Shown here: positions 37,647 to 46,458 of the stretch, one piece after another
Layout of the letters: every line of letters begins with the position of its first letter
How positions within the stretch are numbered: position 1 is the first letter of the stretch
NCBI GenBank assembly: GCA_003116975.1
Contig: BGKB01000052.1
Location: 248,001 to 312,000 of the forward strand
Reading direction: 5' to 3'
Origin: Aurantiochytrium sp. KH105
Lineage: Eukaryota > Sar > Bigyra > Thraustochytrida > Thraustochytriidae
Length of the DNA stretch: 64,000 bases
Program-made: the position numbers and the translations under genes
Notes under the pieces: model-generated
What the model saw: the letters and a program-made list of their open reading frames with translations, nothing else
Database searches by the model: none
What the model was told of the DNA's origin: nothing

Positions 37647-38801
37647 TTAAAGCTTGGCGCGGTAGCCAGATTCCTTGAGTTCCTTGTTGCGAAAGCTGCG
37701 CTGCATACGTTTGATGTTCCAAGCGTACAGCGCCTGGGTTCCAAAGGGCACGTACTGGTCAACGACATTGGTCAGCGTCCCACCGGCATACGTGAGTGCA
37801 CGTCCCCAGTAAAACGGGCCCTCGTCTTCGATTCCAGTGCCTGACATGTAGTCATTGCCTGTCATGTACTGAGCAAGCTGGTAGAGATACCTCTGAAGCA
37901 AGGTGACCGAGAACCCAGACTCTGATGCCGCCTTTTCGGCGACACCATCAAGGATCTCGCGCGGTCCAGAGCCCATGGGCTTGGCCTGATCGAGCATGCT
38001 CGCCATAAAGAACTCCTGTTGATCCAAGAGGGAATCGGGCAAGAGATCGGCCTCAATACCCAGAAGATAGCCAGCGTACTTCCACATGAGCATAAATGAT
38101 GCTGTGTCACTCGCTGAAAGCGAAATACCAACGTGCCGCAGCGATCTCAAGTTGACGTAACCAAAGAGGCCCAGTGTAATGGCCAAGTCATGCTGATTGA
38201 TGGCCTGCTCCGTGGGGTGCTTAAACTTTCCCGTGGCGGACAAGTGATGCCGCAAAGCCGCATGCAAGAGCCTTGTGCGTACGAGCGTATCGTGGGCCTC
38301 GCCACCAGGCTCGAGCTCGCCAGGAAGGACCATTTTGCCGATCATAAAAGAGGTTTCCTGCACGCGCCGTGAGCTGTTGGGTCCCCCAAGCTGACCCATC
38401 GAGGTCACGATGGCAGCCTTGCGAAACATTGCACCACCGACCAAGGCGGAAAATAGAGAGACTGCCATGAAGGGAGAGTACACGGCAATGAGTTCTTGGC
38501 CGCGTTTGATCTTGTCGAAATTCATCCACGCAGGTACCGTCCACGCCTCTTGAAGAAAGGCCTCGCAGGCTGCCGAGTCTGCTCGATGCTCTTTCACCTC
38601 TTTCAGCAAATCCGACATGTTTGTGATGCGGCCATTGATCTCCACGAGCGCGCGAATGCACTCGTCTGCGGCCGGATCGCCCATCGTCCGCCATGCCTCG
38701 AAGCGCTCCTGCGAGAACCGCGTCGTGTACCGGAGCTCTTCCTTGGCCGGAATGCGGTCCAAGGCCATCACCTTGGCCGCGTACTCGAGGTCGTGCTGCA
38801 T
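37647..38801 (-). CDS. DUF2236 / MpaB-like (latex-clearing-protein superfamily) oxygenase
   Basis: 384 residues from the ATG at 38801. The central part shows the ER-bound oxygenase MpaB/B'/rubber oxygenase pattern. It has an AVYSPFMAVSLFSALVGG hydrophobic helix, RVQETSFMIGK, then HDTLVRTRLLHAALRHHL, the YVNLRSLRHVGISLSASD segment and the MLMWKYAGYLLGI signature. Characterised members are haem-dependent (MpaB cleaves a prenyl chain in mycophenolic acid synthesis; Lcp cleaves rubber). Arg and His residues in the RTRLLHAALRHH segment are candidates for the haem pocket, by analogy. The actual substrate is unknown. No signal peptide at this start. It converges on paralogue C with a 211-base gap that contains TTTATT (AATAAA on its strand) at 37586-37591. 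Confidence 0.7.
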   Translation of the reverse strand: MQHDLEYAAKVMALDRIPAKEELRYTTRFSQERFEAWRTMGDPAADECIRALVEINGRITNMSDLLKEVKEHRADSAACEAFLQEAWTVPAWMNFDKIKRGQELIAVYSPFMAVSLFSALVGGAMFRKAAIVTSMGQLGGPNSSRRVQETSFMIGKMVLPGELEPGGEAHDTLVRTRLLHAALRHHLSATGKFKHPTEQAINQHDLAITLGLFGYVNLRSLRHVGISLSASDTASFMLMWKYAGYLLGIEADLLPDSLLDQQEFFMASMLDQAKPMGSGPREILDGVAEKAASESGFSVTLLQRYLYQLAQYMTGNDYMSGTGIEDEGPFYWGRALTYAGGTLTNVVDQYVPFGTQALYAWNIKRMQRSFRNKELKESGYRAKL

Positions 38802-39073
38802 CTTTCCTCTCGGCTCGCCGCCGCTTGATGTTGGCCCTGCTGCTCTTTTCCCCTCTCGCGCGATTCCGTTCTGCCGCGCCGTCCTCTCTCTGTTTTGCCA
38901 AGACGGACTTTGGCTTCTGTCTTGGCTTTTGGCTTTTGGCTTTTGGCTTGGCGCGCCAGATTGCGCAAGGCCCCAAGTCCAGGTCGCGCGCAATCTGACT
39001 GCACGGCGGCCGGTCGAGCGGCTCGTTGCTTTTGGCTCGGACGATCAGTCGACTCGCTGCGCGCCTCGTCGGG

Positions 39074-39141
<68 letters not shown>

Positions 39142-40324
39142 ACTCGTGGAGATGCTCGGGTTGTTTCGTAGGCCTAGTTCTGCGTTTTTGATTGACTGTA
39201 AAAGCATGACATGGGGGAGGGGGAGACAAAACAACTTGAAGACGAAGTTTTTAATGTACAGTGCTTCGAGATGCGCAAGCACAAACGCATTGAGCTCGAA
39301 GGAGAGTGACGAAGTCAGGTTCGTTAGCGACAGCGACCGCTTCATGATTTTTGAACGGATGCATCAACCTCTCTTGCATTGATGCAACTTCTTCCGGATC
39401 GCGTCATTTTTTTTTTCATTGTTCCCGCGCATACTTTTTCCGTGGTACAGGATTCGTCTGACCAAAAGACGCTTGAAAAGGGAAAGTCTCTTCACTTTGC
39501 CCGCTCATCAAAGCTCTTTCCAGTATGACAGTTATGGCAGAGGCTAGTTCCTGAAAGAAGATGAGAAAGCAGCCTAACTATTGTTTTTTGCGCAACATGC
39601 GATTTCCAACCAGCCAGCCGCGTGATGCCACGAGTGTTTCCGTCCATCCAATGTTTCTGTACCCCAGAACAAAGCTTCGGGCCAGTCGAAATGCTGATCG
39701 CGCATCCGCTCAGCATCATGCGCATCGTTTCACTTGACGCGGCATCGAAGAGATCTTCTTTCGCCGCCTCCAAAGTGCTTTCGCTCTTCCCCTTTTTCTC
39801 CAGATGGCCATCTCGCCAACCCCGACGTTCCCCGACATCCTCTTCCCTCCCGCCGCGCTCGCCGCAGCACGCGCTCCCTCGAGGCTCCAGCCCGCCGGCC
39901 TTGGCGGCTGTCTCCGTCGCCTCGCGCTCCTCGTCCCAGTCCCGGCGTCCCGTTTTTTCCCTCGCTTCCTCCCTTCTGTTCTGCGCGAGCCCGGCCGAGA
40001 CGAAGCGAAGGGGCTCGGCCTCGCAGGCTTCGCGAGCACAACTCCAACTCCGACTCCGACGCGGACGCGGACGCGGACGCCGACGCCGACGCCGGCGTCG
40101 AGGCCGGGCGGAGGCGGCGCGCGCGCGCCGAGGCGAGGCGAGGCGAGGCGAGGCGAGGCGAGCGGAGCCGAGCCGGCGCGGGGAAGGAGGGGAAGGAGGG
40201 GAATCTCGCGGCTCGAGCCGCCAGACGTTCCCCTGGCGCTCTCGGGCCACGTTCAGGCGCGCGGCGGCGGCGACCGGGGCGGGCTGCGCCGGGGGGGAGA
40301 GAGGCCGCGGCGCCCGTGCATGCC
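38802..40324. other. Divergent intergenic region with GCTT repeat
   Basis: GC-rich flanks around a more AT-rich core (39180-39480). Contains the GCTT tetranucleotide repeat at 39074-39138, a TAGGCCTAG string at 39171 and GGCGA repeats near 40132-40165. No gene seen. Confidence 0.5.
39074..39138. repeat. GCTT tetranucleotide repeat, about 16 units
   Basis: Perfect GCTTGCTT array upstream of the DUF2236 gene. Confidence 0.9.
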
Positions 40325-41773
40325 ATGGCGTCGAGAGACCCGCACGATCCCCGCGACGCCGAGGCGGGCGTGCCGAATGATGACCTTGAGCAAGAGCACG
40401 AACACGAGCACCACCACCACCACCTCGAACACGGCGGCGAGGACGCAGTGGAGGATGCAGTGGAGGATGCAGAGGTGATCGAAACCAACCAAGATGCTGC
40501 GCAGGCCTCGACCGAAGATCAGGGTGCGGGCGGCGACGCGCAAGGCGTAGATCCGGAGACCAACGATGCAGGGGAAGATGGCAAGCTCGAGGTCGATGGT
40601 GTCACTGGCGCCGGCATGCAAGGAGACGACGACGGAGATCCGCATCAGCACCCGGACCATCATCTCGAGCATCACGAGCACGGCCATCTCAATGCTGATA
40701 ATGCGGACGCGGACCAAGAAGATCTCACGGGCCAGGATCACCAACTTCAACATCAAGATCAGGCGCAAACAGACCAAGATGGCGGAACACAACAAGAGGG
40801 ACAGCAGCAGGACCATAGACAGTCGCAGGAAGCTCCAAATGTCGTTTCCGGCGATCATATACCGGCCCCACCCCCGCCACTTCCAGCAGGTGTACATAGT
40901 ATCCACGCACTTTCACACATGGCGATGCCACAGCCAGACCCGCCTGGAACGATTCCGCCGGATTTTGGTCTCCCGACGACGAGCGACCCTAGGGCCGTGG
41001 TGGCGCCACCAGCGTCTTTTGCAGCCAATAATTCGGGCCTCCCTGTGCCCGCGCTGGTCAACCCCTATGCCATCCGGCACACCGATGCAAACGGCCAGTT
41101 TCCAGTCACGCTTCACGTTCTTGATGCGCAGACAGGCACGAGCACAGAGATTCCGGACCTGCATGGGCACATCATCAAGTTCATCAGCGTGAACAGCGTG
41201 CTCGTCTTCCTGGATGCGCCCACGCGTCTTCGCATTGAAAGGGTCATCACCGAGATTAACTTGCGCACCCGCGAAGACCCGACCAACAAAGCCAAGGGAC
41301 GCGAGGGTCAGCGCGAGCTCGTTTATACAATTGGCGACATTCATGTCCGACTCATCTTATACTCCAAACTGAATCGCAGCAAAAAGGATCAACAACGACA
41401 ATGGCGCGAGCGCTGGGTGGAGGCTGTAAAAAACCTCACGCACGAGGCTCGATCTGGCAACGAGTCCAAAGTGATTCGAGAATTCCACGATTGGCTCGAC
41501 TACTGCCGCAATTTTTTGCAAGAAAACAAGTCCAAGTCGCTGTCCATCCAAAATCTGGCTCCAACCCCGCAAAAACGCAAGCGCGACGCTCTCAAAGCCG
41601 ACGAGGAAGATGGTACTGTCGAAGCCTTCAAGGTCATGCGAAACGCGCTGGGCCAATACATTGTGCGCGCTGTTGACGGGCAAAACGATTCCAACGTGCG
41701 GCTCTCCGTCCTCTCATTTGTCGACCAACACAACAAGGACGCGCTCATTTTCCGCACAGATTCTGGGCCGTAG
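40325..41773 (+). CDS. Acidic His/Gln/Asp-rich protein with folded C-terminal half, unknown function
   Basis: 482 residues from the ATG at 40325 (GCCATGG). Residues 1-185 are disordered, dominated by Glu, Asp, Gln and His (EHEHEHHHHHLEH, HHLEHHEHGH), followed by a polyproline stretch (PAPPPPLPAG). Residues about 245-480 look folded: a beta-rich part (FPVTLHVLDAQTGTSTEIPD) and a helical, basic part (QWRERWVEAVKNLTHEA, KVIREFHDWLDYCRNFLQ). A KKDQQRQWRER string and PQKRKRDALK suggest nuclear localisation. The His clusters could bind metal, but that may be compositional. I do not recognise the family. The MFS gene begins 133 bases after its stop on the same strand. Confidence 0.65.
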   Translation: MASRDPHDPRDAEAGVPNDDLEQEHEHEHHHHHLEHGGEDAVEDAVEDAEVIETNQDAAQASTEDQGAGGDAQGVDPETNDAGEDGKLEVDGVTGAGMQGDDDGDPHQHPDHHLEHHEHGHLNADNADADQEDLTGQDHQLQHQDQAQTDQDGGTQQEGQQQDHRQSQEAPNVVSGDHIPAPPPPLPAGVHSIHALSHMAMPQPDPPGTIPPDFGLPTTSDPRAVVAPPASFAANNSGLPVPALVNPYAIRHTDANGQFPVTLHVLDAQTGTSTEIPDLHGHIIKFISVNSVLVFLDAPTRLRIERVITEINLRTREDPTNKAKGREGQRELVYTIGDIHVRLILYSKLNRSKKDQQRQWRERWVEAVKNLTHEARSGNESKVIREFHDWLDYCRNFLQENKSKSLSIQNLAPTPQKRKRDALKADEEDGTVEAFKVMRNALGQYIVRAVDGQNDSNVRLSVLSFVDQHNKDALIFRTDSGP

Positions 41774-41906
41774 TTGAATAGATGGAATCAAAAAGTAAAG
41801 AGATGTCTCGCAGCTGCTGTTGTTGCTGCAACGTCCTAGCCAAACTTATTTCTCAGAGAATAACAACTTGACGGTAGCAGCGCTTGCGGCCGGCTCGCTG
41901 TTCGGG

Positions 41907-43667
41907 ATGCACAATCAAGGGCCCCCCGAGGCACCGAGACGCCTGCGCCACCTCTTTGCCGAAGCAGGCGTCGAAAACGATGAAGATAACCACGAAGACG
42001 AGGAGGATAGACCGATGACCCCGTTGACATGGTCAAAAGCCGCCGGCTATGGAGAAGAGCGCGAGGGCCTCCTGGGCACCAAGGCTCACGCGCGCCCACG
42101 TGTGACCTCCGGGAGCGGCGGCAGGCCGTCCGAAAAGACCAGCAAGACTGCGAATTTAAGGCTACTAGACCAGGCCATTGACGAGATCGGTGTCGGCGCA
42201 TACCAGAGACGTCTTCTCGTGCTTGCAGGCTTTAGCCTTTTTATCGACGTATCAGAAGGCGCGCTTCTCTCGCTTCTCTATGTCGAATTCGAGAATCTTT
42301 GGCATGTTGCTGCACCCGATCTCGCCGTAATTGGCGCCTTTGGCGCACTTGGCATGATGCTGGGATCCTTCTTTTGGGGCCTTCTCGCGGACGCCTTTGG
42401 CAGGCGACACGCGTTCCGTGCTACGCTCATCATTTGCGTCATGGGTGGCCTCATCTCCTCCTTTGCAGGCTCTGTGCTTCAATTTGCTTGGGCGAGACTT
42501 ATCCTCGGTTTTGGTGCAGGAGGCAACCTCATCATTTGTCAATCTCTCCTTCTCGAAAGCTCTCCGCAGCGGGTGCGAGGACAGTACGTTGTTCTTTCCG
42601 GAGTGTCGTTTGGAGTCGCGCATCTTGTCATGGTCTCTCTGGCCTGGTTCTTGTTTCCGCGGATTGGTTGGCGTCACATGATTCGCTTCATATCGCTACT
42701 CTTTGTGCCCGCAATCGCACAGCTCGCCTTCTTTGTTGAGTCTCCGCGACACCACATTCAGCATGGACAATTTCACCAAGCCGTTGTTGCAGTGAAATTC
42801 ATTGCAAAAGCTAATGCCAAGACGTGCCCCTCGTACTTTAATGTCGCAAACCTCGAATGGAGCGCGCGAGAGAACGCCACGGCTGCCAAGGCGCCGCACA
42901 TGCCGTGGATGGCGCAGCGCACGAGGCGCCGTAAGCGTCTTTTGCGAGTGCGAAAGCTTGGACCGCTTCTTCTTGTTTGGTTGCTCATGGCCATTTCTTC
43001 TGGAATTTTTCAGTTCCTCCCACTCGAATTTCGCGCCTACTTTGGGGGAGGTCAGGCTCATTACCTCACAGCTTGCGTTCTTAGCCTCGCTGGCCTCGCG
43101 GGGACCTTTGTCAACTACCATGTCGTCAAGCAGGTCCCGCGCCGAAGAGCGATTTTCTGCGGCGCACTTTCGCTCGCTGTCAGCACGCTCTCGCTCTGTG
43201 TGGGAAGGCACGCAGGTCTTCTTTTTCTCAGCGTATTCTTCATGCACGCCTCCTTCTGCATCACTGTGAGCACGCTTTACACGTACACTCCGGAGTCTTT
43301 TCCAACATGTGTCCGCAATTCTGTCTACGGACTCTGTGTCGGCTTTTTCCGCGCAGGTGCCGTCATCTCGCCCTTCATCGCTTCGGCCTTTATTTCAAAA
43401 GTGCCCTTGTGCGCCACAAGTGCCTTCTTCGCGTCTATAAGCTTCGTTGCTGCACTTGTTGCGCTTTGTCTGCAGGGTGAAACGCTTGGGCGCCCCCTCG
43501 AAGAAGAAGACGAGATAGAAGATGATGATGACAACGATGAAAATCCAAGCCGAAAATATGGAAATGATGATGATGACGACGACGACAACAAGAATGTTCA
43601 TGACCACCGCGATTCTGATAATTCGGGCAGCTTCGAAAACGATCGACAAGACCTGATGAGTATATGA
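41907..43667 (+). CDS. Major facilitator superfamily transporter, SV2/SVOP-like
   Basis: 586 residues from the first in-frame ATG at 41907. A soluble acidic N-terminus (about 100 residues) precedes the SVOP/sugar-porter start (IDEIGVGAYQRRLLVLAGFS). The first half has about six membrane helices with the MFS loop-2/3 signature GLLADAFGRR, and RLILGFGAGGN in helix 4. A long intracellular basic loop follows (MAQRTRRRKRLLRVRKLG), then about six more helices. The C-terminal tail is a very acidic, Asp/Asn-rich run after ETLGRPLEEEDE. The family moves small organic solutes; the substrate is not predictable. The frame is open upstream of 41907, so a longer N-terminus from an upstream exon is possible. 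AATAAA overlaps the end of the gene. Confidence 0.8.
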   Translation: MHNQGPPEAPRRLRHLFAEAGVENDEDNHEDEEDRPMTPLTWSKAAGYGEEREGLLGTKAHARPRVTSGSGGRPSEKTSKTANLRLLDQAIDEIGVGAYQRRLLVLAGFSLFIDVSEGALLSLLYVEFENLWHVAAPDLAVIGAFGALGMMLGSFFWGLLADAFGRRHAFRATLIICVMGGLISSFAGSVLQFAWARLILGFGAGGNLIICQSLLLESSPQRVRGQYVVLSGVSFGVAHLVMVSLAWFLFPRIGWRHMIRFISLLFVPAIAQLAFFVESPRHHIQHGQFHQAVVAVKFIAKANAKTCPSYFNVANLEWSARENATAAKAPHMPWMAQRTRRRKRLLRVRKLGPLLLVWLLMAISSGIFQFLPLEFRAYFGGGQAHYLTACVLSLAGLAGTFVNYHVVKQVPRRRAIFCGALSLAVSTLSLCVGRHAGLLFLSVFFMHASFCITVSTLYTYTPESFPTCVRNSVYGLCVGFFRAGAVISPFIASAFISKVPLCATSAFFASISFVAALVALCLQGETLGRPLEEEDEIEDDDDNDENPSRKYGNDDDDDDDNKNVHDHRDSDNSGSFENDRQDLMSI

Positions 43668-43673
43668 AATAAA
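43668..43673 (+). terminator. Poly(A) signal of MFS transporter gene
   Basis: AATAAA begins directly after the TGA stop, implying a very short 3' UTR. Confidence 0.45.
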
Positions 43674-43884
43674 ATGATGATTTGAAACAAATGACCATCG
43701 AGTGACTTGTTTTTGGCATACACATCGATATGAAAAGTAGACATTGAACAGTTGCTTTACTTCTTGAACCTATGCTGCAAAAACGCAGGTTATCGTGACA
43801 GTGTCAAAAATGTATCTGTTTGCAAAGAGTCAAAGAAAGGCACAGATGCATGGACGAATGAATACACGCGCTGCATCTTGAGAC

Positions 43885-44727
43885 TTAGTGCGCGCTCGGT
43901 CCCGGCGCAGACCCGTGCGCCGCGAGCCCACCTCGCCACAAGCCTGCGGTTGCCAGAAAAGCGTCAGACTGCAAGTCTGTGCCAGCACGTTCGTGTCGCG
44001 CCCGCGCAGTACCGAGACCGGCAAAGAGCCCCCCCTCGTGGCCGGCATCTTCGGTTTGATTATTATTTCCTCCCATGGACGGGGCCCGTTCGACAATGGC
44101 ATTGCCAAAAATGTCAAACTTTTGCTTTTCCTGCACCGGCCGCTTAAGAGATGTCATCCTACGCCAGTGTTCCTTGCGGCTGGTCTCGCGATCTCGCGCA
44201 GCAGCGGCCTCTTCCTCACGCGTCGCCTGACCGAACGAGGATCGACGGGAAAAGGATCCAGCGTGCGAAGTGTTGTGCTGCTCAATGAGCTGCTGCAGTT
44301 CGTCGCTGCCAAAAGCGAATTTATTCGGCAGTCCCGCACCGCCATGCACGCGAATGTCGCGCGGCTTTTGCGACAAGAGATTCGGGTTGGGGCCTTCCGT
44401 CTCGCAGCCCATCTCGCGTTGCAGATTTTGCCGAACATGTTCCTCGAGATCTTGCTCGACCTGTCGATGGACATGCAGCCGACGGCATGCCGCCTCGATG
44501 GCACCTAGATTTGCGCGCGTTTTCGCATGCTCCGCTTGCTCCTGGGCAAGTCTACGCTGCAGAACAATGACTTCGCGCTTCAGATCTTCATTTTCGACCT
44601 CTTTAGCCTGGACAGACTCGAGCATTCGCTCCTCGCGACTAAAGCTCTTGAGCGGGTTCCGCACACTCTGCTGAAGCGCGGGCGAGTCACGCTCTAGCTG
44701 TTGCTGAAAGGGCTGAGCCCTCTGCAT
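43885..44727 (-). CDS. Coiled-coil protein, unknown function
   Basis: 280 residues, ATG at 44727. Residues about 35-105 form a strong coiled coil (QAKEVENEDLKREVIVLQRR, LAQEQAEHAKTRANLGAIEA). The rest is charged and low in hydrophobics, with SFSRRSSFG (a candidate phosphorylation site) and a Gly/Ala-rich tail. No named domain recognised. Divergent from the UBA5-like gene across 400 bases. Confidence 0.6.
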   Translation of the reverse strand: MQRAQPFQQQLERDSPALQQSVRNPLKSFSREERMLESVQAKEVENEDLKREVIVLQRRLAQEQAEHAKTRANLGAIEAACRRLHVHRQVEQDLEEHVRQNLQREMGCETEGPNPNLLSQKPRDIRVHGGAGLPNKFAFGSDELQQLIEQHNTSHAGSFSRRSSFGQATREEEAAAARDRETSRKEHWRRMTSLKRPVQEKQKFDIFGNAIVERAPSMGGNNNQTEDAGHEGGLFAGLGTARARHERAGTDLQSDAFLATAGLWRGGLAAHGSAPGPSAH

Positions 44728-45127
44728 CTTGCTCTTGCTCGACGTCTATGTCCGTGTCGCTCACTCGCTTGCTTGCTTATTTGCTTGCTTGCGTTTTGGC
44801 GTGCTTGCGCTCTTTTTGACTGCCACGTCTTCTCGGTATGCAGCAGCAGCAGGTGGCGGAGCCGGTGGATTCGTGGGTGGGTGGGTGATGGCCGCGGCCG
44901 CGGCTCGTTCCTCTGTGGACAAGACGAGATGATACTAGTACGAGTAGTCGCACCCCCATCTTGCCACTGCACTTTCGTGCCAATGGCATGGCACACACTC
45001 TGCAAGACGTCACAACGGCTAGATGTGATTGGGACACGCGTCCCATCGGCAGCAATCCCAGACTGACGCACTGACTGCGCTCGCCTCAGCGGGACGCGAA
45101 GAAGAGCAAGAGAGAGCGTCGAGGGCC
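44728..45127. promoter_or_regulatory. Bidirectional promoter, coiled-coil / UBA5-like gene
   Basis: A 400-base divergent spacer with GCTTGCTT repeats near 44765-44790 and a GATACTAGTACGAGTAGT patch at 44932-44949, similar in style to the AT-rich patches in other promoters here. No CACTTGCGC copy; CACTTTCGTGCC occurs near 44970. Confidence 0.4.
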
Positions 45128-46354
45128 ATGCCCAGCGAGGAAGATGACGACATTGTCCTCACGGGCGACGACCTCATCGGATACGTGAATAAACTGAAAA
45201 GGTATGTCAGAATGCTAGAGGAAAGCCTGGCGGACGACGACGATGATGACGAGGACCACGATGGCGACAAGCCGCAGAGCCCAAAATCAAACGCCGATAT
45301 TGTCGCCAGCCTCTCTCGAGGGTCGAACAATCACAAGGGCAGCTCTCCGAGGTCGTCGCCTCCGCCTCTGCAGCAGCAGCAACGACGGCGACAGCAAACC
45401 TCTGGCGACAAAGGCGCCGACGACGGTCTTCCCCAATCGCCAACGAGCTCGTCCGTTTCGCAAAGTCTTGTTCGACGCACAAGCTCTGCCCGGCGCGCAA
45501 AACCTCTGCGGGAATGCACCGTCGTGATCGTAGGTCTCGGTCGCATCGGCGCCCGCGTCGCAGAACTCCTCGCGCGAGCTGGAATCGGACGTCTTGCGCT
45601 CATTGATAAAGGCAGTGTCGAGCCTCGGCATCTCGAGTCTTCGCCATTTGGATGGGACCACGTAGGTCTGCCCAAAACACAGGCAACGCGACTTCTATTG
45701 CACGCCATCAATCCCGGTCTCCGCTTGTCGTCGGAGATTGCCGATGTTAGCGCGAACGTTCGTGATTCCGAAAGCGCGATCCTGAGAAACGCAGACGCAG
45801 ACCTTATGATTGCCTGTCTTGATAGCGAGCCTGCGCGCCGCTGCGTCAATGATCTTGCGCTCGAGCTGAACGTGCCCTTTTTTAATGCGCAACTCAATGC
45901 AGACGTCAGCGCCGGCGTCATCAATCTCGTTCGACCTGGTCGCACGGCTTGCCTGCGCTGCCATGCTGCAAAAGAGATGGCGAGCAGTCTTCAGTCACGA
46001 CGTACGCATGGAACTTCGTTTGCAGGCATCAATCATGCTTTGCGACCCGCTAAACTGGACATTCCGGGTGTTCCTCTTTTCTTTGCTGGTCTTGTCGCCC
46101 AGAACGCAATCAAGTTCTTGCGAATGGACGGGATCGTTCTGCCAACCTTCAAATTCAAACTCGGCGCCGATACTTCAATTACGAGCTCTACAAACGTTCA
46201 AAGCGGCAAGTTTTCAACGAACGAGGATTCAACAAACCCCTCCAAAGCATCATCGGCCACAGAGACGGAGGCGAGCAAAGAGTTCAAATCCTTTGGCGCA
46301 GAACCGTTTCCCCAATGCTCGAATGAAATTTGCCTACGTTACCAACACAGCTGA
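45128..46354 (+). CDS. UBA5-like E1 (ThiF-fold) protein lacking the catalytic cysteine
   Basis: 408 residues from the ATG at 45128. After an acidic, Ser/Gln-rich N-terminus, residues about 130-365 form the ThiF/E1 adenylation fold: GLGRIG nucleotide loop, ARAGIGRLALID, a conserved-type lysine in GLPKTQAT and CLDSE. Zinc-ligand pairs C275/C278 (ACLRC) and C397/C402 (QCSNEIC) are placed as in UBA5, the E1 for UFM1. Two key features differ. The string equivalent to the catalytic 'GVCAAS' reads GTSFAG, so Ser replaces Cys. The Asn-x-Asn-Arg after the first strand ('NMNR' in UBA5) reads HLES. It is therefore probably unable to form a UFM1 thioester: a pseudo-E1, or a divergent ThiF protein with another role. 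Frame and zinc ligands are intact, so it does not look like a decaying pseudogene. Confidence 0.7.
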   Translation: MPSEEDDDIVLTGDDLIGYVNKLKRYVRMLEESLADDDDDDEDHDGDKPQSPKSNADIVASLSRGSNNHKGSSPRSSPPPLQQQQRRRQQTSGDKGADDGLPQSPTSSSVSQSLVRRTSSARRAKPLRECTVVIVGLGRIGARVAELLARAGIGRLALIDKGSVEPRHLESSPFGWDHVGLPKTQATRLLLHAINPGLRLSSEIADVSANVRDSESAILRNADADLMIACLDSEPARRCVNDLALELNVPFFNAQLNADVSAGVINLVRPGRTACLRCHAAKEMASSLQSRRTHGTSFAGINHALRPAKLDIPGVPLFFAGLVAQNAIKFLRMDGIVLPTFKFKLGADTSITSSTNVQSGKFSTNEDSTNPSKASSATETEASKEFKSFGAEPFPQCSNEICLRYQHS

Positions 46355-46458
46355 CGAATACGTCAATCTATCTCGTGTGCAAAAGCAGTGAGTAATTCGT
46401 CGCGAACCTTCATTCGTTTTATATTCTACCATGATATGATGCTAAATGTACGAGCGAG

